Shown: positions 49,874 to 57,968, counted from the stretch's first letter. The stretch is 64,000 bases of DNA from Faecalicatena faecalis (GCF_012524165.2 NZ_JABACJ020000005.1:62001-126000), one strand, 5' to 3'. The notes: generated by a model from the letters alone, not told the origin. Translations and numbers: made by a program.

Positions 49874-50094
49874 TGGAAGTAGGAAAAATCACAGTGCAGG
49901 AAGCAGCAGCAATTCTTCATGTATCACAGCAGTTCGTCAGAATCGGAATGCAGCAAAAGCAGCTGCCGATCGGAACCGCCCTGAAAATGTCTTCAAAATG
50001 GACGTACCAGATCAGCGCAGGACTTCTGGCGCAGTACAGCGGGGCAGACGTAGCAGCGGAACTGGCGCGGATCCGCGGAAAGGCGGTGGCGTGA
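49873..50094 (+). CDS. Small excisionase-like helix-turn-helix protein
   Basis: This 73-residue protein has a MerR/excisionase-type helix-turn-helix (ITVQEAAAILHVSQQFVRIGMQQKQLPIG) and a short C-terminal helix. This fold is used by phage excisionases and small regulators. It lies 4 kb from int, so an Xis role is only a possibility. It overlaps both neighbours by one base. Confidence 0.65.
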   Translation: MEVGKITVQEAAAILHVSQQFVRIGMQQKQLPIGTALKMSSKWTYQISAGLLAQYSGADVAAELARIRGKAVA

Positions 50095-50933
50095 TGATTG
50101 AAAGAATCAACATGAATTTGAAACAGATCGCCGAAAGTGGTCAGTGCTTTCGCTGGAAACAGCTTGACGAAAGCGGAAAGAAATATTCTATTGTAGCATA
50201 CGGGGAATATTTGCAAATTGAAGAAATCGAAGAAAACTGCTTCGAACTGTCATGTACACAGTTCGATTTCATAACATTATGGGCGAATTACTTTGACATT
50301 GACGGCGGCACAGACTATGAGGGCATAAAGGCAGCCGCAGCCGAAAAAGGCGGACTAATCGCAGACGCAGTGGCAGAGGGCGCGGGAATTCGGATTCTTC
50401 GGCAGACAGCATGGGAAATGCTGATCACATTCTTGACAGCCCAAAATATCAGCATAGCAAGAGCAACGACGCTGATCGAAAGGCTGTGTGAAAAGTACGG
50501 CTGCTGGAAACAGACGGAAGGGGTAGAATTCACGGAATTTCCAACGCCGGAAGCACTTGCAACCGCAACGCCGAAAGACTTGCGTGCGCTGGGCTTCGGT
50601 TATCGGGACAAGCAGATCATAACGGCGGCGCGGGTTGTAGCCAGTGGAGCAGTAAGCCTTCACAAACTGGCACGACTGGATCACGACACAGCGAAGCTGG
50701 TTTTGAAGAATTTTTGCGGAGTGGGTGACAAAGTGGCGGAATGTATTTGCCTTTTCGGTCTGGGACAATATGAAAGCTATCCGATCGACACATGGGTTCA
50801 GAAAATCGAAGACTATTTCGGACAAGGCTATATACAAGAAAATTTCCCCGATTATGCAGGCATAGTCCAGCAGTATTTGTTTGCATACGTCAGACGGCAT
50901 GGACTTCCAGAAAGGGGGAATACATGCAAATAA
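50094..50933 (+). CDS. OGG1-like DNA glycosylase/AP lyase carried by the prophage
   Basis: This 279-residue protein has an N-terminal TBP-like domain as in OGG1/AlkA (SGQCFRWKQL) and an HhH-GPD domain. The helix-hairpin-helix ends in G209-VGD-K213-VAE, and D232 in YPIDTWV is the second catalytic residue. The K213-D232 spacing of 19 equals K249-D268 of human OGG1, so it should be a bifunctional 8-oxoguanine-type glycosylase. A repair glycosylase is unusual cargo for a temperate phage. Start ATG 50094 has GGCGGTGG upstream. Confidence 0.85.
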   Translation: MIERINMNLKQIAESGQCFRWKQLDESGKKYSIVAYGEYLQIEEIEENCFELSCTQFDFITLWANYFDIDGGTDYEGIKAAAAEKGGLIADAVAEGAGIRILRQTAWEMLITFLTAQNISIARATTLIERLCEKYGCWKQTEGVEFTEFPTPEALATATPKDLRALGFGYRDKQIITAARVVASGAVSLHKLARLDHDTAKLVLKNFCGVGDKVAECICLFGLGQYESYPIDTWVQKIEDYFGQGYIQENFPDYAGIVQQYLFAYVRRHGLPERGNTCK

Positions 50934-51208
50934 CATTGAATGATTTTCTGCGTCTTCTGAATAATTCAGACCGTCTGCGGATTGTAAAGGGCGGCGAAAC
51001 GAAGTATGTCGGATATTTGGGGAACTTCAAACAAGACAACGCTGAATTGACGGGCGCAGAAGAAGTGGAAAAATTTCGTGCGGTTCCAGAAATAACGCAC
51101 AAACAATGGAAAGGGAAGGGGCTTCGTCCCCCGATCCAGCCAGAAGAAACGGCGCAGTATAGTTTCAGCGATCTTCAAATGTCGCTGTACTACACAATAC
51201 ATATTTGA
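50924..51208 (+). CDS. Hypothetical phage protein
   Basis: This 94-residue protein is of unknown function, starting MQITLNDFLRLL, with beta-strands after it (KYVGYLGNF). AAGGGGG lies 7 nt upstream of ATG 50924, inside the end of the glycosylase gene (10-bp overlap). No motif is recognised. Confidence 0.55.
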   Translation: MQITLNDFLRLLNNSDRLRIVKGGETKYVGYLGNFKQDNAELTGAEEVEKFRAVPEITHKQWKGKGLRPPIQPEETAQYSFSDLQMSLYYTIHI

Positions 51209-51280
51209 CGGAAAGAAGCAGACGAAGGGAATCACGATCGACGGCAAATTCAAAATAAAATCGAAAGGACAGAAAAAGAA

Positions 51281-51973
51281 ATGAGAAACAACAAAATCAA
51301 GATCGCAGGAGTGATCAAAGGAAAGCCGCAGATGATTCTTGACGCGTCAGAATTTGAACGTCGAAAATTTGAAACAAAGATTGTGGCAGAAAGAAAGAGC
51401 GGAACGGAAGACATTCTGATCTTGCAGTTCGAAGGATCTGCAATCGCGCAGGAAGACTTTGAAAAGATAGACGACGGATCGGCAATCAAACTGCGCGGGG
51501 AAATCAGAACGGAGAATGAAAAAGAAATCGTACCAACTGCGCCGACTGTGAAGATCTTTATTGCAGCAGAGAAAATGCAGCTGCTGGAAAAGGTTGAAAG
51601 CAAGCTGAACGAAGTAAAGTTGTGTGGTCACATTTGCAAGGAACCGCGCGTGCGTCAGACTGCGAAGGGGACACACATTGCTGACATTATGGTTTCGGTC
51701 AAAGGAAGGCGCGGAAGCGTTAGCTTCATTCCCTGCATTTGCTGGCAAAATGTAGCAGACGCAATGGAGAATATAAAAAAAGGCACTTATGTCGAAGTAG
51801 AAGGGCGTTTCCAGTCAAGAGATTATCAGAAGCAGATCGAAGGCGCAACACCGTATTTAATGACTGCGTATGAAGTTTCAGTCGTACAGCTGGGCGTTGA
51901 TTTTGGCGACGACGTGGCAGCGGCAGAGGGAGCCGGAGCAGAAACAGAGGATCCAGCCGCAGAAGCAAACTAA
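51281..51973 (+). CDS. Tandem OB-fold, SSB-like protein
   Basis: This 230-residue protein has two similar halves. The second (about 105-200) is a clear single-stranded-DNA-binding OB fold: VKLCGHICKEPRVRQTAKGTHIADIMVSV, then FIPCICWQNVADAM and GTYVEVEGRFQSRDYQK. The first half looks like a diverged OB fold of similar size. The acidic, Ala-rich tail replaces the usual DIPF tip. A second, ordinary SSB is encoded at 58443. It probably protects ssDNA during phage replication. Confidence 0.72.
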   Translation: MRNNKIKIAGVIKGKPQMILDASEFERRKFETKIVAERKSGTEDILILQFEGSAIAQEDFEKIDDGSAIKLRGEIRTENEKEIVPTAPTVKIFIAAEKMQLLEKVESKLNEVKLCGHICKEPRVRQTAKGTHIADIMVSVKGRRGSVSFIPCICWQNVADAMENIKKGTYVEVEGRFQSRDYQKQIEGATPYLMTAYEVSVVQLGVDFGDDVAAAEGAGAETEDPAAEAN

Positions 51974-52002
51974 TTCAGCACAGAAAGGAAGGAAAGCACA
52001 AA

Positions 52003-52356
52003 ATGAAGGGTTTTACAAGTAAGGACACGAAAGGCACAGAAGGCAAAACGAAGATCAAGACGGTTTTCATCAAAGCGCGGCGGGGAAGCACCCAAAGGCA
52101 GGCAAAAGACATGGAAATCATCATGCAGCAGGCACGCGGCATTTTGTTAGCAGACGAACACGACGAAGTTCTGGTCAAGACGGCGATCGCGGTCGGTTAT
52201 GCGAATGCAATGTTCATGCACGATCTGATCGACGCAAGGGAACTTCAAAATCTTGTGGATATGTTGGGGACAATGGGCGAAGATACGATCAAGAAAGTGG
52301 ACAAGATCAATCTGCAAACAATCATGCGCCATTTCCGAAGGGCGGTGGCGCAGTGA
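52003..52356 (+). CDS. Hypothetical phage protein
   Basis: This 117-residue basic, helical protein is of unknown function. It starts with a Lys/Gly/Thr-rich disordered part, then helices (QAKDMEIIMQQARGILL, VGYANAMFMHDLI). The stop overlaps the GTG start of the HAD gene by 4 bp, so the two are translationally coupled. Confidence 0.55.
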   Translation: MKGFTSKDTKGTEGKTKIKTVFIKARRGSTQRQAKDMEIIMQQARGILLADEHDEVLVKTAIAVGYANAMFMHDLIDARELQNLVDMLGTMGEDTIKKVDKINLQTIMRHFRRAVAQ

Positions 52357-52793
52357 GGGCATACAAAAAGATCTATGCTGTAGACTTCGACGGGACGCTG
52401 GCAGAAACAAAGTTCCCAGAGATAATCAAGCCGAACTGGTCAATGTTCTTCACTTGTAAAATGATCAAGGCACGCGGCGACATTCTGATTCTGTGGACGT
52501 GCCGTTGCGGTGAAGACTTGACGGCAGCAGTGGAATTCTGCAAGAAGCATGGACTTGAATTTGACTATATCAATGAGAATGTGCCGGAAAATGTTGAAAA
52601 GTTCGGAAATGACAGCCGGAAGATATTTGCACATGAATACATAGACGACAAAGCTTGGTCGCCGAAAGCTATGCGTGACGCTTCCAGACTGTACAGAAGG
52701 GCAATTCGACGGATAAACCACAGATTTTTGAAGGAAAGGTTGAAGAGAATGAAGAAAGGAGCGAATGAACATGGCAAAAACGGGGGCATGTAG
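52353..52793 (+). CDS. HAD-superfamily phosphatase-like protein
   Basis: This 146-residue small HAD protein has the catalytic motif I AVDFDGTL (D10 and D12), the motif II region ILILWTCR and a late D in YIDDKAW. It resembles the short BT0820-like phage HAD proteins, probable nucleotide or sugar-phosphate hydrolases. It uses a GTG start right after GGCGGTGGCG. The C-terminal 30 residues are very basic. Confidence 0.78.
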   Translation: MRAYKKIYAVDFDGTLAETKFPEIIKPNWSMFFTCKMIKARGDILILWTCRCGEDLTAAVEFCKKHGLEFDYINENVPENVEKFGNDSRKIFAHEYIDDKAWSPKAMRDASRLYRRAIRRINHRFLKERLKRMKKGANEHGKNGGM

Positions 52794-53154
52794 ATTCTGC
52801 GGGCAGCAGCACATGATCGAAAACAGCGAAGAAATGACAGATCCGCAGCTGGAAGAGTGCGCGACGCTTCACTGTGAATGTGATGAAGCGAAGGTGTATC
52901 AAGAAGCAGCACAGCGGAGAGAAAAGGCAAAGCAGCGTGTTGATGAATTGTTCGGGGAAGGCGCGGGAAATTATTCGCAGCCGGAAGCGGTGATCAGCAC
53001 GATCAAAGGCGTGATTGATCTTGTCTGTGACAAGCGGGCAAAGAATATGACAATCACAATCAGAACGGGCTTGAAGTGCCGGATCATGCAAATGGCGAAA
53101 GACAAAATCAAAGTCGTGCGCGAAGTATCTGACACGAATTCGTTCGAACAGTAA
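52771..53154 (+). CDS. Zinc-binding-like phage protein
   Basis: This 127-residue protein begins with CRFCGQQH and a later CATLHCEC (C-x2-C...C-x4-C-x-C), likely a zinc site, followed by a helical part and a C-terminal strand pair (NMTITIRTGLKCRIM). Similar proteins occur in many clostridial phages without assigned role. ATG 52771 has GGAG at 9 nt; ATG 52765 is in frame but too close. Confidence 0.6.
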   Translation: MAKTGACRFCGQQHMIENSEEMTDPQLEECATLHCECDEAKVYQEAAQRREKAKQRVDELFGEGAGNYSQPEAVISTIKGVIDLVCDKRAKNMTITIRTGLKCRIMQMAKDKIKVVREVSDTNSFEQ

Positions 53155-53195
53155 GCACATGCGAAGAAAATCACAACCGACGAAAAAAACTGAAC

Positions 53196-53297
53196 AAAAA
53201 AAGAAGCATTTGAACGGGAATTCAAATACTTCTAAGCGGTACACATAAATAATAAAACCGTTAAAAATATTATATAGCATGTGTGCCGAAAAGTCAA
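53196..53297 (-). ncRNA. Candidate antisense RNA (about 67 nt) opposite the rep leader
   Basis: Promoter read leftward: -35 TTGACT (53297-53292), 17 bp, perfect -10 TATAAT (53274-53269). The start is near 53262. The RNA ends at a hairpin (53232-53221 with 53214-53203) followed by TTTTTTT. The single mismatch of the hairpin is a G-U pair only in the leftward RNA, which supports this direction. It lies in the 217-bp gap upstream of rep, antisense to any rep mRNA leader, like counter-transcribed RNAs of rolling-circle plasmids. Confidence 0.6.
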
Positions 53298-53304
53298 CAA
53301 ATAT

Positions 53305-53320
53305 GCGGGAAAAAGCCCGC
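53305..53320 (+). repeat. GCGGG/CCCGC hairpin before rep
   Basis: GCGGG-AAAAAG-CCCGC lies 50 bp upstream of rep. There is no T-run after it. It may be part of a replication origin or of the rep leader structure; no nick-site consensus could be assigned. Confidence 0.4.
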
Positions 53321-53371
53321 ATGGGTGACTTGTTAAGTTTATTATTTTACCGACAAAAGGGGTTGTGACAC

Positions 53372-54190
53372 ATGCCATATAAGAGAGAGATATGCAAAGC
53401 AGGGAAAACGAAGCAATTCACGTTTTATTACAGCATTCGTGCTGACATGAAGGAAGGATCCAGAAGGCAGAAAGAGAATAAGACCAGCGAAGCACAGAAG
53501 AAAGTGAACAGCAGGCAGGCAATCAAAAAGCTGACGTGGATCTTGAATGAGAACTTCGACGGAACGTGCCAGTACATAACATTCAGTTATTCAAAAGATA
53601 ACAGACCAGAAGCACCAGAAGATCTTCGGTCGGACGTTGACAAGCTGCTTCGTGGATTGAGAAGAGAGCAGAAGAAGGCAGGAACGGTTGCGAAATATGT
53701 CTGGGTTCCAGAAGTGGGGCAGCGCGGAGCAGCGCACATTCACATGTGCATAAACCATGTAGACACGCAGGCATTGAAGAAGCTGTGGAAAAAGGGCTGG
53801 ATCACAATAAAACCTATGGACGACAGCGGGCAGTATTCAAAGCTTGCAGCATACTTTGTGAAGTATTCTGAAAAGACCATGAAGACGGCAGAGGGCTTCG
53901 GGGGCAAGAGGTACAACAGCAGCAAGAACCTTGTGATCCCAGAGCCGGAACGAAAGACGGTACGAAGCAGGAACGCATACAATCACACAATCACGATCCC
54001 TTCCGGCTGGTATCTGGACAAAGAAAGCGTGAAGGAAGCATGGCATGAATTCACGGGCTTCATGTACTTCACATACACATTGATTTTCGACGGCAGCAGG
54101 CGCAGAAAGAAGCAGCGCGATACATACAAGCTGAATCTGGAAACGGGCGAAATCGAAATCACAGAAAACAAGCAGGCAGAAAGGAAATAA
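53372..54190 (+). CDS. HUH-endonuclease rolling-circle replication-type protein
   Basis: This 272-residue Rep-like protein has the metal-binding HUH motif H122-I-H124 after a beta-strand, and the tyrosine helix Y161-FV-K164-Y165 at the right distance. An N-terminal basic region and the preceding CQYITFSYSKD strand correspond to motif I. This layout matches rolling-circle Reps of small phages and plasmids (G2P/X-like). It should nick one strand at an origin, staying bound through tyrosine. The candidate antisense RNA and the hairpin lie just upstream. Confidence 0.8.
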   Translation: MPYKREICKAGKTKQFTFYYSIRADMKEGSRRQKENKTSEAQKKVNSRQAIKKLTWILNENFDGTCQYITFSYSKDNRPEAPEDLRSDVDKLLRGLRREQKKAGTVAKYVWVPEVGQRGAAHIHMCINHVDTQALKKLWKKGWITIKPMDDSGQYSKLAAYFVKYSEKTMKTAEGFGGKRYNSSKNLVIPEPERKTVRSRNAYNHTITIPSGWYLDKESVKEAWHEFTGFMYFTYTLIFDGSRRRKKQRDTYKLNLETGEIEITENKQAERK

Positions 54191-54195
54191 AAGAC

Positions 54196-54772
54196 ATGGG
54201 ATTGAACAAAGGATATTTGAAGGCGAAAAGGGACGCTGGAAGCAATGAACAATACACGCCGTTCTATGCTGTGGATCCTATTGCGAAATACATACCCAAA
54301 GACATGAAGATCTGGTGTCCGTTCGATCGTGACTGGTCGGCGTTCTTCCAGACATTCAAGCGGGGGGGGGTGGCAAGTGGTCAGAAGCAGCATAGAAGAC
54401 GGGCAGGACTTCTTCGAATATGAGCCAGAAGGCGGCTATGACATTATTGTTTCAAATCCGCCGTTCACGAAGAAAGACGAAGTTTTGAAGCGTCTGTGCG
54501 AACTGGGGAAGCCGTTCGCAATATTGCTGCCGTTGAATTCGCTGCAAGGCGTGTCACGGTATGAGTATTTCAAGCAGGGAATTCAGCTGCTGTCATTCGA
54601 CAAAAGAATCGCGTTCCATAGTCCCGACAGTATGGACAAATACAAGCGCGGCGCAAGCTTCGCGACGGTTTACTTCTGCAAGGACATTTTGCCGAAGGAT
54701 CTGATCGTCGAACAGCTGAAAGAATATGAAAAACCGTTGCAAGAAGGGAGTGAAACAGAAGAAAGGACATGA
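54196..54772 (+). pseudogene. Phage DNA adenine methyltransferase-like gene split at a 9-G tract
   Basis: Two reading frames together give one protein of about 191 residues. Frame one covers 54196 to the G run (SNEQYTPFYAVDPIAKYI, then WCPFDRDWS). After the run the other frame continues with WQVVRSSIEDGQDFFEY, the catalytic NPPF (YDIIVSNPPFTKK) and a typical end to 54772. The break is at G9 (54362-54370); eight Gs would join the frames exactly. Explanations: phase variation, programmed slippage, real inactivation or a sequencing error. The family is the small phage adenine-methylase type. It overlaps the next gene by 4 bp. Confidence 0.75.
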
Positions 54773-55194
54773 AAAGAACAACAAAAGAACAAAGACGGAG
54801 AGAAAACAAGGTATTGAAGGCACTGACGCAGATCGCGGCGATTATTGCGTTGAGCCTTGCGGGGCTGTTGCTGTTTATGCTGTTTATCTGGTATAGAGCG
54901 CAGGCACAGCCGCCGCGTACTGACGAAGAACTGGCAGCACAGATTGAACGAGAGCAGGGGAAACCGTTGTCTATCGAAATACCAAAGCCGGAAACGGAAG
55001 GCAGTATCACAATATACACGCCGGACGGCGCGACGCATGGCTATTTCGGCGAAATCGACATACTAAACGACGGAACGGACGGACACCAGATACAAATTGA
55101 GTGCGGCGGCTGGCTGGTGGGTGAATACCAACACGGGGAACCAGCCTACACCGAAGAAAGCGAAGGCAGCTATGAAAAACAGAAAAATCAATGA
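54769..55194 (+). CDS. Hypothetical single-span membrane protein
   Basis: This 141-residue protein has a very basic start (KRTTKEQRRRENK), one membrane helix (about residues 20-42) and an external domain of about 95 residues with acidic and beta-rich sequence. The function is unknown. It is coupled to the methyltransferase frame by ATGA. Confidence 0.6.
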   Translation: MKRTTKEQRRRENKVLKALTQIAAIIALSLAGLLLFMLFIWYRAQAQPPRTDEELAAQIEREQGKPLSIEIPKPETEGSITIYTPDGATHGYFGEIDILNDGTDGHQIQIECGGWLVGEYQHGEPAYTEESEGSYEKQKNQ

Positions 55195-55453
55195 AGACTG
55201 GGAAACCAGCAAAAGACCGAAAGCCCCGAAGAGAATTCGCGCAAGCGGGTTCAAAGGGCTTCTGGGTATCATTTCACCCAGTAAAATGTTAAAAGCGAAT
55301 GTTGAAGGCGACGAAGACGTCAAAGCATACACACTGAACGTCAGAAAGTATTTGAATTATAGGCGTTTGACCACAAAGGAAGAATGGCGCGTCTTCTATC
55401 GGTTCATACGCTGGCAAAAAAGAGTGAAAGGAAGCAGCGCAAATGTACGGTAA
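55172..55453 (+). CDS. Hypothetical small basic protein
   Basis: This 93-residue protein is rich in Lys and Arg (KNRKINEDWETSKRPKAPKRIRAS, in part), with a C-terminal helical, aromatic part (EEWRVFYRFIRWQKRV). It starts within the end of the membrane protein gene and overlaps the nuclease gene by 11 bp. Possibly DNA-binding; no family is recognised. Confidence 0.45.
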   Translation: MKNRKINEDWETSKRPKAPKRIRASGFKGLLGIISPSKMLKANVEGDEDVKAYTLNVRKYLNYRRLTTKEEWRVFYRFIRWQKRVKGSSANVR

Positions 55454-55841
55454 TTTGAAACGCGGGGAAGACACAGAACAAATGGGCGTCATTGACTGGG
55501 CGAACTGGAACACTGGAAGATTCCCCGAACTGAAAATGCTTTTCCATGTGCCGAACGGCGGGAAAAGGAATGCGGCGGAAGCAGCGCGATTCAAAGCTAT
55601 GGGAGTGAAAGCAGGCGTGCCGGATCTGTGCCTTCCGTGTCCACGCGGCGGCTTTGCTGGGCTGTATATCGAAATGAAATACGGCAAGAACAAGACAACG
55701 GACAATCAGAACGAATGGATCCGCTTTCTGAAAAGTGAAGGCTACAAAGTAGAAGTATGCTGGGGTGGAGCAGCTGCAACGCAGATTCTGGAAGAATATT
55801 TGCAGCAGGAAAGAACCATTCTGGCAGCAGGCGGGAAATAG
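55443..55841 (+). CDS. VRR-NUC domain nuclease
   Basis: This 132-residue PD-(D/E)xK-type nuclease of the stand-alone virus VRR-NUC type has HVPNGGKRN, then GVPDLCLPCPRGG (catalytic D), then IEMKYGKNKTTDNQ (E-x-K) and a C-terminal VCWGGAAA strand. Such proteins resolve branched DNA in phage replication and recombination. Confidence 0.9.
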   Translation: MYGNLKRGEDTEQMGVIDWANWNTGRFPELKMLFHVPNGGKRNAAEAARFKAMGVKAGVPDLCLPCPRGGFAGLYIEMKYGKNKTTDNQNEWIRFLKSEGYKVEVCWGGAAATQILEEYLQQERTILAAGGK

Positions 55842-55857
55842 AAAGGCGGTGGCGAAC

Positions 55858-56148
55858 ATGCCGAAGCCGATCATTGACTGGAAAGGAAGATCCAGAAAGA
55901 TTCCGTACATGTGCATTGTGTGTGGAAAGAAATTTCGGACAAAGAAAGAAGCGTACACATGCGAATGGGCGGACAGAAAAGGAATATCGAAGAAGGCAGC
56001 AGAACGAAAGCAAACGAAGGAAAGGAAAAGGGAAAATGAAAACAATATCAGTGATCAATCTGAAAGGCGGTGTGGGAAAGACAACAACCGCAATCAACAT
56101 GGCAGCGTTGCTGGCGAATCGCTGGGGGAAGCGCGTGCTTTTGATTGA
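55858..56148 (+). CDS. Small zinc-ribbon-like protein
   Basis: This 96-residue basic protein has CIVCGKKF...C (C-x2-C then C at about residue 33) in the first half. The start follows GGCGGTGGCG. It runs 113 bp into parA in another frame; the second half after residue 60 may therefore be read-through of low meaning. The first half looks genuine. Confidence 0.45.
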   Translation: MPKPIIDWKGRSRKIPYMCIVCGKKFRTKKEAYTCEWADRKGISKKAAERKQTKERKRENENNISDQSERRCGKDNNRNQHGSVAGESLGEARAFD

Positions 56149-56782
56149 CAACGACAAGCAGGGGAACACAAGCCAGTTCTTCGGGAAGTACATAAAAGAC
56201 GCCACATGCGGGGCGGCAAGAATTCTGGAAGGCGGGGATCCGGCAATATGGGTGACAGATCAAGGGCTTGACGTGATCAATGCAAACATGACACTGGAAA
56301 CGGCAGAAAATGAATTGCTGAAAAGCAATGACAGACAAGACAACAGAATGAAGATGTTTCTGCAAAAGAAAATGCAGGAATATGACTTCTGTATCATTGA
56401 CAATCCGCCAGCCGTGGGAATGTGCGTGATCAATGCGCTGTGTGCTTCTGACGAAGTGATTGTTCCAGTGAAGCTTGACAACTGGGCTTTAGACGGAACG
56501 GAAATGATCACAGAAACAATCGGGCAGCTGAAAGCACTGAATAAGGACTTGAAGAAAATTTCAGTGCTGATCACGGACTTCATAAAGACGCCGGAAAGCG
56601 AAGCTGCGGAAGAATGGCTTCGGGAAAATTGTTCGGCAGAGGTATTCAAAACAAAAATCAGATTTTCGAAGAAGGTGGACAGCGCGACATATTACAAGCA
56701 GCCGCTTGACGGTTATTCGTTGATGTGTGCTGCCGCGGTGGACTACAGAAAAATGATCAAAGAATATCTGGGAAAGGAATAG
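56036..56782 (+). CDS. parA: ParA-family partition ATPase
   Basis: This 248-residue deviant Walker-type ATPase has KGGVGKTTTAINMA at residues 9-22 (signature lysine included), FCIIDNPPA as Walker B and the later PVKLDNWAL region. Next to ParB it should move DNA on the nucleoid. No N-terminal DNA-binding domain is present, so it is the short Ib-like or phage-type ParA. A GGAAAAGGGA ribosome site precedes it. Confidence 0.92.
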   Translation: MKTISVINLKGGVGKTTTAINMAALLANRWGKRVLLIDNDKQGNTSQFFGKYIKDATCGAARILEGGDPAIWVTDQGLDVINANMTLETAENELLKSNDRQDNRMKMFLQKKMQEYDFCIIDNPPAVGMCVINALCASDEVIVPVKLDNWALDGTEMITETIGQLKALNKDLKKISVLITDFIKTPESEAAEEWLRENCSAEVFKTKIRFSKKVDSATYYKQPLDGYSLMCAAAVDYRKMIKEYLGKE

Positions 56783-56787
56783 ACGAC

Positions 56788-57726
56788 ATGGCATTCAATA
56801 TCATGGACATATTAAACAGCAAGACGGCAGGATCCGCGAACGTGGAACAGTTCGAAGAAATCAAACTGAATTACAAAGACATTATCGTAACGAAGCATAA
56901 CAAATACAGCATGGACGAAATCGAAGAACTGGCAGCGGGAATTCAAATGGCAGGAGAGTTGCAGCAGCCGCTTGTTCTGGGGCGCGTGAATGGTGAATAC
57001 TGGCTTGTATCTGGACACAGAAGAATCGAAGCAACAGATCTTCTGGTCAGAGAGGGCGAAGAACAGTTCGCAATGGTAAACTGCCGTTATAAGGACATGA
57101 CGGAAGTTGAATTCAGAATCCAGCTGCTGATCGGCAATACGTTCAATCGGAAAATGACTGACTATGACAGAATGACGCAGGCGGCAGAGTGGAAGGAAGT
57201 TTTGCAGCAGGCAAAGAAGGAAGGAACATTCAAGCCGGAAAAAGGAACCAGAACACGCGAATATGTGGCACAGATTCTGGGCGTTTCTTCTGCTACGGTG
57301 GGAGAGTTGGAGAGGATCAACAACAACGCCACGGACAGCGTGAAAGAACAGCTGAAAGAAGGCAATTTGAACATGACGTCAGCTGCGGAAGCAAGCCGAC
57401 TTCCAGAAGAAGATCAGAACGCCATTGCGGAAGCTGCGGCAGCAGGCGAAGACGTAAAAAGTGAACAGATCCGCGAAATGGCAGAGGGCAAGAAAGAAGA
57501 CAAGCAGAACAAGGCAACGCAGGAGCAGTTGCAGCCGCATGCGTCAGATACCGACACAATGGAAGAAGAGAAGGAAAACGCCCGCCGCCTTCATGCACTG
57601 AAAATGCTTGAAAAATATTATATATACATGAACGAAGAAGAAGTGCGGATTCTGGAAGCTATGCTGGAAGACTGCAAGAGAAGAAAGCGTGAATATGGTC
57701 TTGAAGACGTGGGGGAAACAGCATGA
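56788..57726 (+). CDS. parB: ParB/Spo0J-type partition protein
   Basis: This 312-residue protein has the ParB N-terminal nuclease-like CTPase domain with YWLVSGHRRIEA and the IQLLIGNTFNRKMTDYDR segment, then a helix-turn-helix (TREYVAQILGVSSATVGELERI) and an acidic, Glu/Lys-rich C-terminal tail. It lies 6 bp after parA. A centromere (parS) could not be recognised. It supports stable episomal or lytic-phase DNA segregation. Confidence 0.9.
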   Translation: MAFNIMDILNSKTAGSANVEQFEEIKLNYKDIIVTKHNKYSMDEIEELAAGIQMAGELQQPLVLGRVNGEYWLVSGHRRIEATDLLVREGEEQFAMVNCRYKDMTEVEFRIQLLIGNTFNRKMTDYDRMTQAAEWKEVLQQAKKEGTFKPEKGTRTREYVAQILGVSSATVGELERINNNATDSVKEQLKEGNLNMTSAAEASRLPEEDQNAIAEAAAAGEDVKSEQIREMAEGKKEDKQNKATQEQLQPHASDTDTMEEEKENARRLHALKMLEKYYIYMNEEEVRILEAMLEDCKRRKREYGLEDVGETA

Positions 57727-57968
57727 AGATAGAATTGTCATTGAAAATCGACGGAGAAGAAAAGAAACTGGAATTCGGAACGGACAAGAAGGGCGAAGCG
57801 GCAGAGGTAGAAGACGCAGAGGAATTGCAGCTGACGCAGGAAGAAGCGGACAGATATGAAGCCGCTTCCGATCTGGCGGATTGTTGCGAATATCTGACAG
57901 AACCAGAATTGATCAGCTTGAAACTTCTTGTGCAGAAATGTCAAGCAAGAAGGGAGCGCGGACAGTGA
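57723..57968 (+). CDS. Hypothetical acidic phage protein
   Basis: This 81-residue, very acidic protein with two cysteines (DCCEYL) is of unknown function. It overlaps parB by 4 bp (ATGA). Confidence 0.5.
   Translation: MKIELSLKIDGEEKKLEFGTDKKGEAAEVEDAEELQLTQEEADRYEAASDLADCCEYLTEPELISLKLLVQKCQARRERGQ

Noticed and set aside
49560..50093. Rightward open frame continuous with the glycosylase, upstream of 50094
   Set aside because: It overlaps two tightly packed genes in other frames; the domain begins at 50094 with its own ribosome site.
55858..56148. Fusion or overlap meaning in the last 110 bp of the zinc-ribbon frame inside parA
   Set aside because: The sequence there is constrained by parA; the second half is probably incidental.
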